A stretch of 64,000 bases of DNA from Cokeromyces recurvatus (Eukaryota; Mucoromycota; Mucoromycetes; Mucorales; Mucoraceae), in contig NW_026251395.1 of NCBI RefSeq assembly GCF_025118155.1, forward strand, positions 682,001 to 746,000, in the 5' to 3' direction. The translations under genes were made by a program, and so were the position numbers. Positions 44,885-56,357 of the stretch are shown one piece after another (position 1 is the stretch's first letter; every line of letters starts with the position of its first letter). A model generated the notes under the pieces. It was not told where the DNA came from. It was given only the letters and a program-made list of their open reading frames with translations, and ran no database searches.

Positions 44885-45793
44885 CAAAGAGAAAGAAGAA
44901 AAGAAAGAGAACAAAAGGACGTATAGTTTGAGACTTGTTTATTCAATGTAAAAAAGAATGATATAAAGACTATTTCGTGTCTACATAACTACTTGTATTT
45001 GTACTAATGAATCCTGAATCAAAGAAATAAAAATAACCGTCAAAGAATATGAGTCATGAAACAGGGTTAGTATTCGGATATACGTCTTGTTGATTCAAGA
45101 GACTGATGTATGGATTATCTATTGGGTGTTATAATGATCTGATCAAGTTTTAAATAAAAGATTTATTGTTTAATCTGAGTATATGTTCCTGATATCTTTT
45201 ATGTTTTATTTTATTGGATCAAAGACGACCTGAATCCTTTGTCAAGGTTATAAAAATAAATATGTAGAAATGATACAATGTCTTATAATTGATATATCTA
45301 GACGATTGGATGTCAATAAGTTTTATATTATTTACAAGATGTTAAATTCAGAGTTTCATTCCATATTCAGGCTTATAATTTATCCTGTATTATGTAATTC
45401 ATCTTTTATAATATTACTTATGTTTATATCCAGAGCTTGTTTTATAACAAAGATAATGAATAATAATAAAATATAAATATAACAAATTGTATCTGATAAT
45501 AAAATTATAGAAGGAGAATGATGATTCAATTATTATAGATATATACATGTCTTTTATATATATTTTACTGTTATAGCTAATATGTGTACTCCGAGTGAAA
45601 TCATTTATTACGTGTACTTGCATTATTCTTGATTTACTCCAGTTTAACTTAATATTCAGCCGAAGAAGATCTATTTTTAGATGTAGGAATTTTATTACTT
45701 GTTGTTGATAAGGTAGAGATAAAAAAAGAAGACAGAATAAATATGTGAAAACTTTGTATAAACTTTTATTATAAATTGAATAGGATAAAATTA

Positions 45794-45852
<59 letters not shown>

Positions 45853-46545
45853 TGAATATCTAAAAAATGAGTGCAAAATGGATATTTATTTGTATCTTGT
45901 GGAGAACGGATTACTTCACGACAGGAACAGAATGAAAGAAGAATATTTCCCATAAAATCATTAAAGTTATGTTGTTTGAACTTTTTAGTCTTTGCCCTGA
46001 TTGTGAATTAACCTCAGTTAACTCACTCTAATAAATATTAAATTATTTGTGCTCTATCTAGCCAGTTATTTTTCTTGAAATCGAATCATGAATGATATGG
46101 GGAAGATACTTTTTGATATAGATTTCTTGTATTATATATCCATTCCTCAATGTACTGCTTGAATGAATGATATTATATTGTATAGTGTTTAGATAGTACA
46201 TGATTATATTTATAAATTAGTATATTAGATAGTAATCTCGATATATAACTAATAGGTACAATCTATAATTTATATATCTTTATCATTAATAACACTTTAC
46301 ATTATGTTTGGCTTATCATTATTTTGTAACGTTAGTATTTATTATAATATTATTTTTCTCATCACAAGAATGTCTTATAAACTGAAATCAAATAATATTG
46401 TATGCATAAAGTGTACAACTAATAACTATAATATCACTCGGTCCTTCATGGCTTTGATCTGTATATTATATTACGTAATACATCATTATATACACAACAA
46501 TATGGTACTATCATTATCATTCTCTAGAATTTTATTACGTAACAA
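44885..46545 (-). repeat. 1.5-kb non-coding repeat B, copy 2 (inverted relative to copy 1)
   Basis: Reverse-complement relative of 11100-12655. It contains an A run of about 54 bases (45797-45850) absent from copy 1, and lacks some of the T-rich segment of copy 1. The ORF spanning that run on the minus strand is an artefact of the homopolymer. Its end nearest tRNA-Thr is about 545 bases upstream of that gene. Confidence 0.75.
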
Positions 46546-47089
46546 TATTCAATATTATAGATGTATATATAATATGTATGACTTGTATAAATAATTATGT
46601 AATTGTACATAACAGTCATAATCCTATTGAATTCTTATTATTATATAATATGCTGCTTAAAATTATTTTTTTTCATACTCAAATACTCTAACAATGACTA
46701 TTATTAAAACTGAATGTAGAATGAAGATATCATGTATGCTGCAAAGCACAACATACTAGTTTTATTTGAATAACATCTTTATTCTGTAAATAAATGATTG
46801 ATGGTTTATTCCTATTAATTTAGTTGTATAGACGACTACATTCATAACGAATAGAAATTAATTCACCTCCCAAAATGTCACAATAACAAATTTGTTTACT
46901 TAACGTAGTCAATAAACTTATTATCAAAAGAGAAACCTCCTTTTTTTTAACATAGATGAAAGGAAAATCAAAATATATAATAATAAAATTTTACGCCTAA
47001 AGGATGATGTCACACCCTAGCTCGTGACGTCATCAATTTTTTGTGAAATGTGTATATGATTTTTTTATTGATTTCCTTTTACGGAAATA
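46546..47089. other. Intergenic, 5' flank of tRNA-Thr
   Basis: AT-rich, no coding signal. A less AT-rich patch at 47009-47035 (TCACACCCTAGCTCGTGACGTCATC, with the palindrome TGACGTCA at 47027) is a CRE/ATF-like site about 60 bases upstream of tRNA-Thr; function unproven. Confidence 0.45.
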
Positions 47090-47162
47090 GCCTTCTTGGC
47101 TCAGTTGGCAGAGCGTCTGCCTAGTAAGCAGAAGGTCGCCAGTTCGATTCTGGCAGAAGGCA
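47090..47162 (+). tRNA. tRNA-Thr (anticodon AGT)
   Basis: Folds as a canonical tRNA: acceptor stem GCCTTCT/AGAAGGC, D arm GGCTCAGTTGGCAGAGC, anticodon arm TCTGC-CTAGTAA-GCAGA giving anticodon AGT, variable loop AGGTC, T arm GCCAG-TTCGATT-CTGGC, discriminator A. There is no intron. A T5 Pol III terminator follows directly at 47163. AGT is normally modified to inosine at position 34. Confidence 0.96.
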
Positions 47163-48183
47163 TTTTTTATAATTTTTTGGTAATTTTGAAAAACTTATCA
47201 AATGGAAGTAGTAGTGTTGTCATCGTCGTTGTCATTATTATTATTATTTGTTTGTTATTTATTTAAACAAATATAATATTAAAGTATAAGTTTTATCAAT
47301 GGGTAGAAGAGAAAAGGATGATGATTATTGATAATATCTTTAGATCTTCAAGTAAATTTAGTTAACGTTAAATAAAGTTCTATGTATCTGCCATTATGTT
47401 AAAATGTGGTAACAGTAGCAGTAATAAGATGAATTATAAAAAAGGATATTTTTTCATGATTTCTCTCTTAAGAGTTTAAAAAAAAAAGTGTTGTCTATTC
47501 TTTGCTACATAGAATAAAATTTATTCCAATAATATATATAAAAGAAACAGAGGTTATATACGTGGGATACTTTTAGTATTGTCGAGGGAAAAAAAAAAAC
47601 AATATATTCGTAATAATAGGATTTACATACTTATGCTACAATGTCTAAAGAAATACAGCAAAACAAATATATAAACAATTATATTTGATGAAGTAAATAG
47701 TTTCTGAATTTAACAGTTTGTTTAATAAGAAGTTAAATCTGATGATTGATTTTTTCTATCAATGGTAAATATCGTATTCATTGGATAATAGTAAAGCAAT
47801 ATACGCTAATAATGGAATATAAACCCCCTCCCCGAAATATGTATTCAGAAGCTGTATTCTTGTACATTAGAAGTTCCTATAATATGATATAGTGTTTATA
47901 ATTAACTACAAGGTATATGTGTATGTGGAAATACATAAAGTTATTATTGGTTTGTTAAATCTTTAAATACTATCATTTCTATTAAATGTATACATGTATT
48001 TTTTTTTTCAATCATTATATAGAAACTCGATGTTAAAATATTTTATTAATAAATCTCTTTATGCAAGGCACATATGGTTAAGAACATTACAAACTTATAA
48101 TAAATGCTACTGCTACTTTAGGAAGAGCTTACATTATTGTAGTACAATTTAGGGTATCATTAAATGTAAATTATGCTTCTTTT

Positions 48184-48221
<38 letters not shown>

Positions 48222-48233
48222 TTTTTTCTTAAC
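47163..48233. other. Intergenic, AT-rich
   Basis: 3' flank of tRNA-Thr and of the Uls1-like gene. A T run of about 37 bases lies at 48184-48220, just beyond the stop codon. Nothing coding seen. Confidence 0.55.
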
Positions 48234-48818
48234 TTATTTACGTGAAGAACCTTCACCATTAACATTAGTTTCTAAACTAGAAGGTAAAGGACCACCACGT
48301 AAAAGGTAAATCATTTCTTCAAGACGTAAACGACCCGATTGTCCTATTGAACCCTCGCCAAAAACACCATCCGCGATTTGCTATAGTTATATTACGTTAG
48401 TAAACTTTTTTAATATGCTATAATAATCAGTATATTACCTGCTTCTTATTTTGTAGTTCTAAAATACGATCCTCTACAGTGTTGTTGATAAAAATTCTAT
48501 GGACATCAACTGCTTTTGTTTGTCCAATACGATGAACACGATCAATGGCTTGATTTTCAAGTGCAGGATTCCACCACACATCCATTAAGATAACTCGATT
48601 AGCACATGTTAAATTTAAGCCCAAAGAACCGCACTTGGTTGAGACCAGCAAAACCTTGTATTGAGGGTCCTCAAAAAATTTATTCACTGTTTCTGCACGA
48701 TGTTTAATATCCATAGAACCATCATATCTTAAATATTTATGACCACGGTCTTTTAAAGGTTTATCTAATAAATCAAGCTGCAAATAATATTAATATACAA
48801 AACAAAATATAAGCACAT

Positions 48819-48854
<36 letters not shown>

Positions 48855-51577
48855 GTTATACGTACAAACGCGGTAAATTGAGAAAATATAATTGTCTTAT
48901 CTTCTCCATTCGTATTAGTAGCAGTTTGATCCAAGATCTGTAGCATTTTATCGATTTTGGCACTAGAAATAAACTCTTTTACTTTTGCTTCAGCTTTTTT
49001 TTCTTCAGCTTCTTCATCCAAATCATCTTCAGCTTCTTTTAAAAGATGTGGGGCATGAACCTTTACAAAGACCTCTACTGGAATAGCGCTTTGCTTATTC
49101 ATTTCACCACGACAATGTGGACAACGCTTATCTACATCAACTTCTACGGTCAAAAAATTATCAAGACATTCTCTACAAAGGATATGACCACATCCTTTAA
49201 GAATCATTGCGTTTTCAGCGGTATCCATACAAATAGGACATTCTACACTATTGATAGGATTATCTGGTCTCAACAAACGTTCTACAACTTCTGGTTTCAT
49301 TTTCTTTGCGACTTGAATTTGTGTATCTTCATTTACTGCAATGCCAGGATCTCCTTCAGTTAGTGTTAAACTGGGATGCAAACACGCTTGTCGAAGTCTT
49401 AACAATAACACCAAGACGGAGGAGTAATTTTTCATAACAGTTCCTGATTGAATATATCTATTCAAACGCGCTTGAGCTCGTTTATCAACAAAGTCATAAT
49501 GTATACGTTCATCAGGCGAGAAATCAATATGTGTCATGTGGATATTACGTGCTGGCAAGTCCAAAATAGGTCGACCATCAACCATAGCCTTCTTAGAACG
49601 ACGAAGAGCGATTGCTTTCATGAGGACAGAGGTTACTTTAATTGCCTTATGATGATTACCAGACTTCATTGGCTTAAGAATTGTGTCACGGAACTCTTCC
49701 CATTCACAGAAGGGTCTTATACGAAGAAACTTAATCAATGAATAAAGCTCTTCAATTTTATTTTGTATAGGATTAGCTGTCATACACCAACGGTAAGTTG
49801 CTTCAACTTGGCAACTAAATTGTGATAAGAAAAAAAAAGTTAATCTAATAAATCAATAACAATACTAATAATAAAAGAAGTATTACCATCCACGAGCAGA
49901 GAGTGTATTTCTATTTTTAATCGTATGTGCTTCATCTAGTATAATTCTATGAAACTTTACTTTAGAAATGGGACCTTTGCAATTCTCATGGAAATTGGTG
50001 GCAGTAACAGCATACGAAGATATAATGACTAAAAAATAAGAAGAAGAAAAAAAAATAAGTAAAACTTTGAAAGTCAATATATATATATATATATATAAAT
50101 ACCATCATATTGAGCAAAATCGTATGGATTGTTTGTTCTATTAGCACCATGAAATACTAATACTTTTAGTTTAGGGTTAGTTTTTTGTTCAATCTCTCTA
50201 CGCCATTGATCCATTAAGGAAACGGGGCATACAATTAAAGTAGCTTTTACAAGTAGCTCGCCTTCAACTACAGTGATCCTTTTGCTACCAATCTTAGAAG
50301 CAGGAACTACAGTAGGGTTAGGGCAAGGCCTTTCAACTATGGTTGCTAAGGCTTGAATTGTCTAATAAATTTAAATTTGTTAAATTTTAACTTGTACTGA
50401 TAAAATTATATGTATACTTTACCTTTCCAAGACCCATATCATCAGCTAAAATACCACCTTTATTACTTGAATTTTCCATTTTAATCATCCATTGAAGCCC
50501 AATTTTTTGATGTTCCATTAAGTTAATAGAAAGACCATTAGGTGTTCCTGCTCTGTCTTGTGGTGGTGGATCATCATCACTAATGTTCTCCAATAACTCA
50601 CGTAGTTCTTTTTCAATCTCTTCAGGAGGAACATAAATGTTTTTGCGGTTTTGTATCGAATAATATTGACTAGCGATGGAAGCCATATGTGTTGATTGAA
50701 TATCCAAAGGAAATGGTATATTGTTATTAGTCGTCATTCTAAAGTGACCACGACTGTTGTTAAATTCTCTAGTGGTCCAAGGCACATGACTTAAATAATC
50801 GACTAAACGTGCATCTTCTTCTTCATCATCGTTATTATCTTCATCACTATCATAAATCAAGTTACTATGATGAAGATCAGAATATGTTAAACGAATAGGA
50901 AGAGCGTCGTCATCTTTTGTTAAGTCAATTAAATCAACATCATCAGGAATTTCAATAGGCTCTTTGCCCTTTAATGTTTTTTGTCGTTTGTTTATACTTT
51001 CTTCTCTAGTAGATTCAAGTCCTCTTTTAGAAGAAGGACCAGCTACAGTTTCTGGGCGCGGCATGATAGATTGTGAGAAAGCTGAAGGGGAGCTGATTTG
51101 AGAAGTAATAACGGATGAAGATGTTTCAGAAGAAGAAGAGCTTAAATCAAAAGCATACTGACTTTGAAGCTGCTGTGCAATTTCAGCATTTCTCTGGTTT
51201 TCTCTTTCAAGTCTTTCTACAAGGCTTCTTTGAGCTTTGATTTCGTCAATGTTAATACCTAACTGAGAAAGTTCTTCAGGATTTTCGAGACCAGCTTCAA
51301 TAAAAAAGGCAAAGGTATCATCGTCTAATACTATGCTATTTTCAATGCTTGAGCCAGGTAATGTACGATTAGTAGAATCATTTCCTCTGTTGTCAGTATC
51401 ATTGATAAAGTTATACTCTTCTTCAGTTAAATCAAGTAACATACTCGATTCACTCTGAGGGCTAATGATTAAGGTATTAACTTCATCTGATTGTACATTG
51501 ACTGAAGATTGATCTGATAAGTCAATCAAATCCACATCATTATTAAGATTTACAGTTTCATGATCAGAAATGGTCAT
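48234..51577 (-). CDS. SNF2 translocase with RING finger and SUMO-interaction motifs (Uls1-like)
   Basis: Six exons on the minus strand: 50423-51577, 50103-50361, 49887-50028, 48866-49814, 48439-48777 and 48234-48380, giving 996 residues. The N-terminal 350 residues are acidic and hold three SUMO-interaction-type cores (VDLIDLSDQ, SSMLLDLTEEE, VDLIDLTKDD). The SNF2 ATPase follows: GGILADDMGLGKT (motif I), LIVCPVSLMDQW, RIILDEAHTIKN (motif II, DEAH), RWCMTANPIQN. A RING finger interrupts the helicase lobes (CPICMD, CGHILCRECL, CPHC). The second lobe has FSQFTAFLDLL, YDGSM, LVSTKCGSLGLNLTCA and QAIDRVHRIGQ. Domain order and SIMs fit Uls1/Rrp-type SUMO-targeted ubiquitin ligases that strip sumoylated proteins from DNA; Rad5/HLTF is the alternative, but no HIRAN domain is seen. 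Confidence 0.9.
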
Positions 51578-51773
51578 TTTAATTTAAATTATGCTATTTG
51601 TTATGGTCTTTTCTATTTGATAAGAAAAAAAAAACAATAAGATAAATAAAAGAAAAAGGAGTAACCTATTTGTTTTGTTTTGCCTTTTTTTTTTTAAGGA
51701 CTAAAGAAAATAAATAAATAAAATTCCACAGTTGATAAGGAAAAAAAAAATCTTAGTGGATCAATTTTAAAAC

Positions 51774-51827
<54 letters not shown>

Positions 51828-52020
51828 CAATTATAATATTTATTTTATCAGGCACATAATACTTCTTTATACAGAAACAATCTTTTCAAAACAAGGAATC
51901 TTTTATTCTATTTTTGTTATCATGAGTTGTTTATAACAATAAATTTAAGTAATCATTACTTGACCACTAAGGTATGCATTAAATCTTAAATCCAAGCTCA
52001 ATTAAAGAAGCATATGATAC
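51578..52020. other. Intergenic, with a T/A homopolymer block
   Basis: 5' flank of the Uls1-like gene. A T run (51777-51813) is joined directly to an A run (51814-51826). No gene seen. Confidence 0.55.
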
Positions 52021-53294
52021 TTACTTTACTTCCTTAACCTTTATACTATGTTGTTGATCATCTTCAATAGCAGATATACCCATTTGTCTTTTATTTTTTA
52101 AGGAGTAAAATTAAATAAATAAATGTACAAATAACAACTTTTTTATTTATTATTTGTTTGTATACCTTATTCTGAAATATTTATCACTTTATCCTCTATT
52201 AGCTACACAAACTATAGGGTCCCTTACTTGAATATCTTTTGGAATCCAAAAAGCTGACATACTATGTGTAGAAATTATTTCGTTTTTTGCTACTGAGGTC
52301 TTTCCTAAATTGAATAGTTACTTTGCTTATGCTTTCCAAATCGTTCTTCAAGTGATTGACTAGGGATCTTTATTAAAGATGCATGGAGTGCATAAATTAA
52401 CTGAGCTGCAGGTGTAGCAAAATATACTTCCTTATTTGCTTCATAAGCTTGCATAACTGTATATATAAATATATAAATATTGATGTATATGAATATTCAT
52501 ATTTGTTTTATTATAATCAAAAGAATATTTTTTTTCTTACCAGGAAGCCATTTAGTCCAATTGGAATAGTAAGAACGGATTAGTGTTTTTTTTTGATCTT
52601 GAACAGTTTGAAGGGCATCTTGACTAACTATAATAATCGAAAGGCCTGTTGAAGAGCCAAGACCCTTTTGTGAACCTGTAATAACAACGTCCAGGTTCCA
52701 TTTCACCATTTCACTGAGGGACTTAATATCAAATAAGACACCTGTGCTAAATGCTGCTAATTATATTAATTAGTGTATAAAGCTTGTACTTATTGTTATT
52801 ATTATAATAATAATGTATTACATACGATGTGTCCACATGAGTAACAGCAACAGATTTATAACTTGTTTTAGTTAGAGCTTCTTTAATAACGTCTTGAGAA
52901 CGATAAGAACCAATATTTATTGTCAATAAAGTTATATTTGCGCCATAAATCCTAAGACTATATGAGCATATTAAATATACTTCAGAATAACAATAGTAGT
53001 AATATATATATATCAATGGGCAAAATGGACAGCAAAATATTCTGTAGTTAGAATAAGCACTTCAACTAAGTTCACCATCATATCCCAACCAAGACTGCTT
53101 GAACCGGAAACGATAAATGGTTGTCCAGTTTCAGTCAAATGTAGTTTACGTGTCATAGTAATTGTTTCACCAAATACAGAAGCAAATTCAAAAGACATGT
53201 GATATATAGAAGGTGTAGACATGGCAAACAGAACATCGTCATGACATTTTACAGGACCTGACACTATATATAGCTTACGCTCATCCTTTGTCAT
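52021..53294 (-). pseudogene. Alanine-glyoxylate/serine-pyruvate aminotransferase-like pseudogene
   Basis: Successive minus-strand pieces match class V aminotransferase (AGXT type). 53013-53294 has SGPVKCHDDVLFAMSTPSIY and FGETITMTRK. 52800-52960 has YGANITLLTINIG and SVAVTHVDTS. 52530-52740 has STGVLFDIKSLSEMV, then ITGSQKGLG with the PLP Lys. 52290-52455 has MQAYEANKEVYFATPAAQLI. The last piece has MSAFWIPKDIQV and ANRG, and a small last exon (MGISAIEDDQQH) ends at TAA 52021-52023. Damage: about 30 residues are missing between LSEMV and KWNLD, removing the conserved VDGVCS region whose Asp holds the cofactor ring nitrogen. Short deletions lie after LGWDMMV, a splice donor after AVHFAH is lost, and stops and a frameshift follow GKHKQSNYSI. 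It is inactive as a gene. Confidence 0.85.
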
Positions 53295-54128
53295 TTTATA
53301 AAAGACCTAGGACAATGATGATCCAGCTATACTATAAAATATATACAAATATAAACAAACAAAAAGCTATTCAATAGAGCAAATACGTGTGTCATTTGAT
53401 ATATAGCGTACATACCTTATCATTCTAGAGGGATAGACCTTCCTTATCTTAAAATATGTATCAAAGGTTTATTTTAATATACAAACTTTAAGTTTGAAAT
53501 ATGTCTTCCTTTTACATATACATATATACTTCCAAATAAAAATTAATTTGTATACAGGTTTACAGCAAGCGATTTTGAGTAATCAAAATAATCATAAATG
53601 GATATGCTTTATCAATATACAATAGACATAAGTATTTCATTTAGGAGAGCTATCATGCTATTTCCTAACTTATAAAGTAGCCTACTTATCAGCTTATAAT
53701 TACAATTGATAATATGTTAAGCAATTTATGCAATTGAATTCCATGTTTATCATAGTAGATTGTATAGTCTTTCAATAATAAGGATTATTAGAGAGAGAGA
53801 GAGAGAGAGAGAAAATAACTATTATATTATTACACCATTCTTCTTCGTATGTTTTATAGAATTTATAGTGAGTAATCTTTTTCTAGCTACCTTTTCTTAA
53901 ACAAACTATCTGTACAAGGAATACTAACATCACATGGTATAAAACATTATACCAAATAACAAAAAATAAACTAAAATAAACAGAACAAAAAACAATAACT
54001 TCCCATAACATAAATGTCATATATCACATTTCCAATAAACACAGCCTTACATAAAAATACTTTTTTTTTTTTTTTTTTTTGAAAAATATTTTTTTTATTA
54101 ATATTTACTCATTAAACAGTGAAGTTCT
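53295..54128. other. Intergenic, AT-rich
   Basis: 5' flank of the pseudogene and 3' flank of RPL25, with a GA dinucleotide run at 53790-53812 and a T run at 54061-54080. No gene seen. Confidence 0.55.
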
Positions 54129-55014
54129 TTAGATGAAACCAATCTAAAAAAAAATAATATAATTTTAATATCAAAATACACTTTTAAACTATATTATTTT
54201 TTCTATTTACCTTGTTGGCAACGTCCAAAGCATCAACATCAGCAGTCAAACGAACGAAGGCCTTCTTGTAACCATCGGGTCTATTAGAAAAAAAAAAAAG
54301 ACAAAATAATTAATATGTGTATATAAAAAAAAGTAACTATCTTATATTAAAATATACCTAATGAGAGTGTTAACAGAGGCGGCTTCAACATCATAGAGAC
54401 GCTTAACAGCATCCTTGATTTGGTTCTTGTTAGCCTTAACATCAACAATGAAGGTCAAAGTGTTGTGATCCTCAATCTTCTTCATGGCAGTTTCAGTGTT
54501 AAGAGGTTGACGGATGACACGATATTGATCCATACGAGGAGCATGGGCAACAGACTTACGAGGATACTTGGGAGCGCTCTTCAAAGACAAAGTCTTGGGG
54601 CGGTGGAAGTGGGTAGTAGTACGAATCTTACGGACAGCCTTACCGTGGACACCCTTGAGGGCGGCCTTCTTGGCAGCGAGAGCCTTGTTCTGAGAAGCTA
54701 ATTACAAGAAAAAGAATAATCTAGTATTAATATTATTTCTCGTCTTTTTTTTTTTTTTTGAATAGTCGAAATAAAACATCAATCACAATCATCAAAAAGA
54801 ATCGACCATTTCTCTTTCTCTCCTTCTTTTTTTTTTATTCCCAATCTTTTTTTTTTTTTTAATCGAGTATATCAATCTAGGTTAATTATCCATCCATTTC
54901 ATTTTCGTTAAAGCAAGAGGTCGTCTTGATCGATATTTTCATTTGATGCTTACTGATTGATGTTTTTTATCGACATCTTTTTTATATATTTCCTTATTGA
55001 TATTTACCAGCCAT
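54129..55014 (-). CDS. RPL25: 60S ribosomal protein L25 (uL23)
   Basis: Four exons on the minus strand: 55008-55014 (only 7 coding bases, ATGGCTG), 54358-54697, 54211-54280 and 54129-54143, giving 143 residues. The protein starts [20 protein letters not shown]. It contains [18 protein letters not shown] and [20 protein letters not shown], the uL23 core ([20 protein letters not shown]), and ends ALDVANKIGFI. uL23 sits at the polypeptide exit tunnel and docks SRP, the signal sequence receptor side of the SRP9-containing particle also encoded here. The start exon of 2 codons plus 1 base is typical of fungal ribosomal-protein genes with an early intron, which often controls expression. Codon use is noticeably GC-richer at third positions than in its neighbours, as expected for high expression. 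Confidence 0.95.
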
Positions 55015-55244
55015 TGTAATTGTTCAGAAGGAAAAAGAGACCGTATACAGCTTTGCCAGATTTTGCTCACTGTAAGTATGATTTCAGTCGGACTCAATAG
55101 TGATTACATAATTGGGGAAATGTTTGACCGAACAAGCTTTAAAAAAAATTCGGACCGGACATATTTATTTTATAATAATAGCATTTATTTTTTTATTATG
55201 TAAAAATATAAAATATTATATACAATTATACATATTTATAGATA

Positions 55245-56276
55245 TTAATTTGATATGTCAACTAATTCATGCTTTAATCTAGCCAAATTCATCAAGTTAT
55301 CAAATTCACCCGAATTACGACACATCTTATAGAAGGAAGATTCAGGATTATTAATTAATGTTAAAGGGCTATCAAATTCTATAACTTTTCCTTGATCTAA
55401 TACCAAAATACGATCATACTCAATAACAGTATGTAAACGATGAGCAATACATAAAATAGTAGAGTCTGCAAACTCAGTAGAAATTGTTTTTTGAATTGCT
55501 TTATCAGTTTCAAAATCAACACTTGCAGTAGCTTCATCCATGAGTACGATACGACTGCGTTTCAAAAGAGCACGAGCAAGACATAGTAATTGTCTTTGGC
55601 CTTGAGAAAAGTTTTTACCTCCTTCCGTAACAGGCGTATCCAAATCCTTGAAGACATTAGCATTCACTTCATTTAATGTTGATTCAGAATCAGCAGTCGC
55701 GCTAGTGACTGAACGTTCATCTCCTTCTTTAGGTAATAAATGAACACGACGTAAAGCTGCAAAGATATTTTCATCTGTAAATTGGTCAAAAGGATCCATG
55801 TTAGAACGAAGTGAACCAGAGAATAGAGTAGGGTCTTGAGGAATAATGGTCAAATTAGATCTTAGATCTTCTGTACCAAGATCTCTAATATCAATTCCAT
55901 CAATAACAATAGCTCCCTTAGATGCTTCAACAAATCTAAAGAAAGATAAAGCAAGCGTTGATTTACCGCTACCTGTCCTACCAACTATACCAACTTTTTC
56001 TTGAGGCCTGACAGAAAATGAAATCCCCTTCAAGACAGGATCAAGATCAGCAGCATATCTGATTTCCAGATCTGTGACTTCAATTTTGCCACTTGTAGGC
56101 CATTCAGCAGGAGCTCTTATTTGGGTAATAGCAGGTGCTTCTTGATTCATTTCCATAAATTCGACAACACGCTCTACTGCGTTAAAGCTCATTTCTAAAC
56201 TAGTATAACGACGAATACCCCAAAACATCTAACAAAAAATAAAATATTAATATCTTTTATTTATTTTATTTACAAA

Positions 56277-56357
<81 letters not shown>

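Noticed and set aside
45414..45953. 179-codon minus-strand ORF with a Phe run
   Set aside because: Runs through the 54-base A tract of repeat B copy 2; not shared with copy 1.
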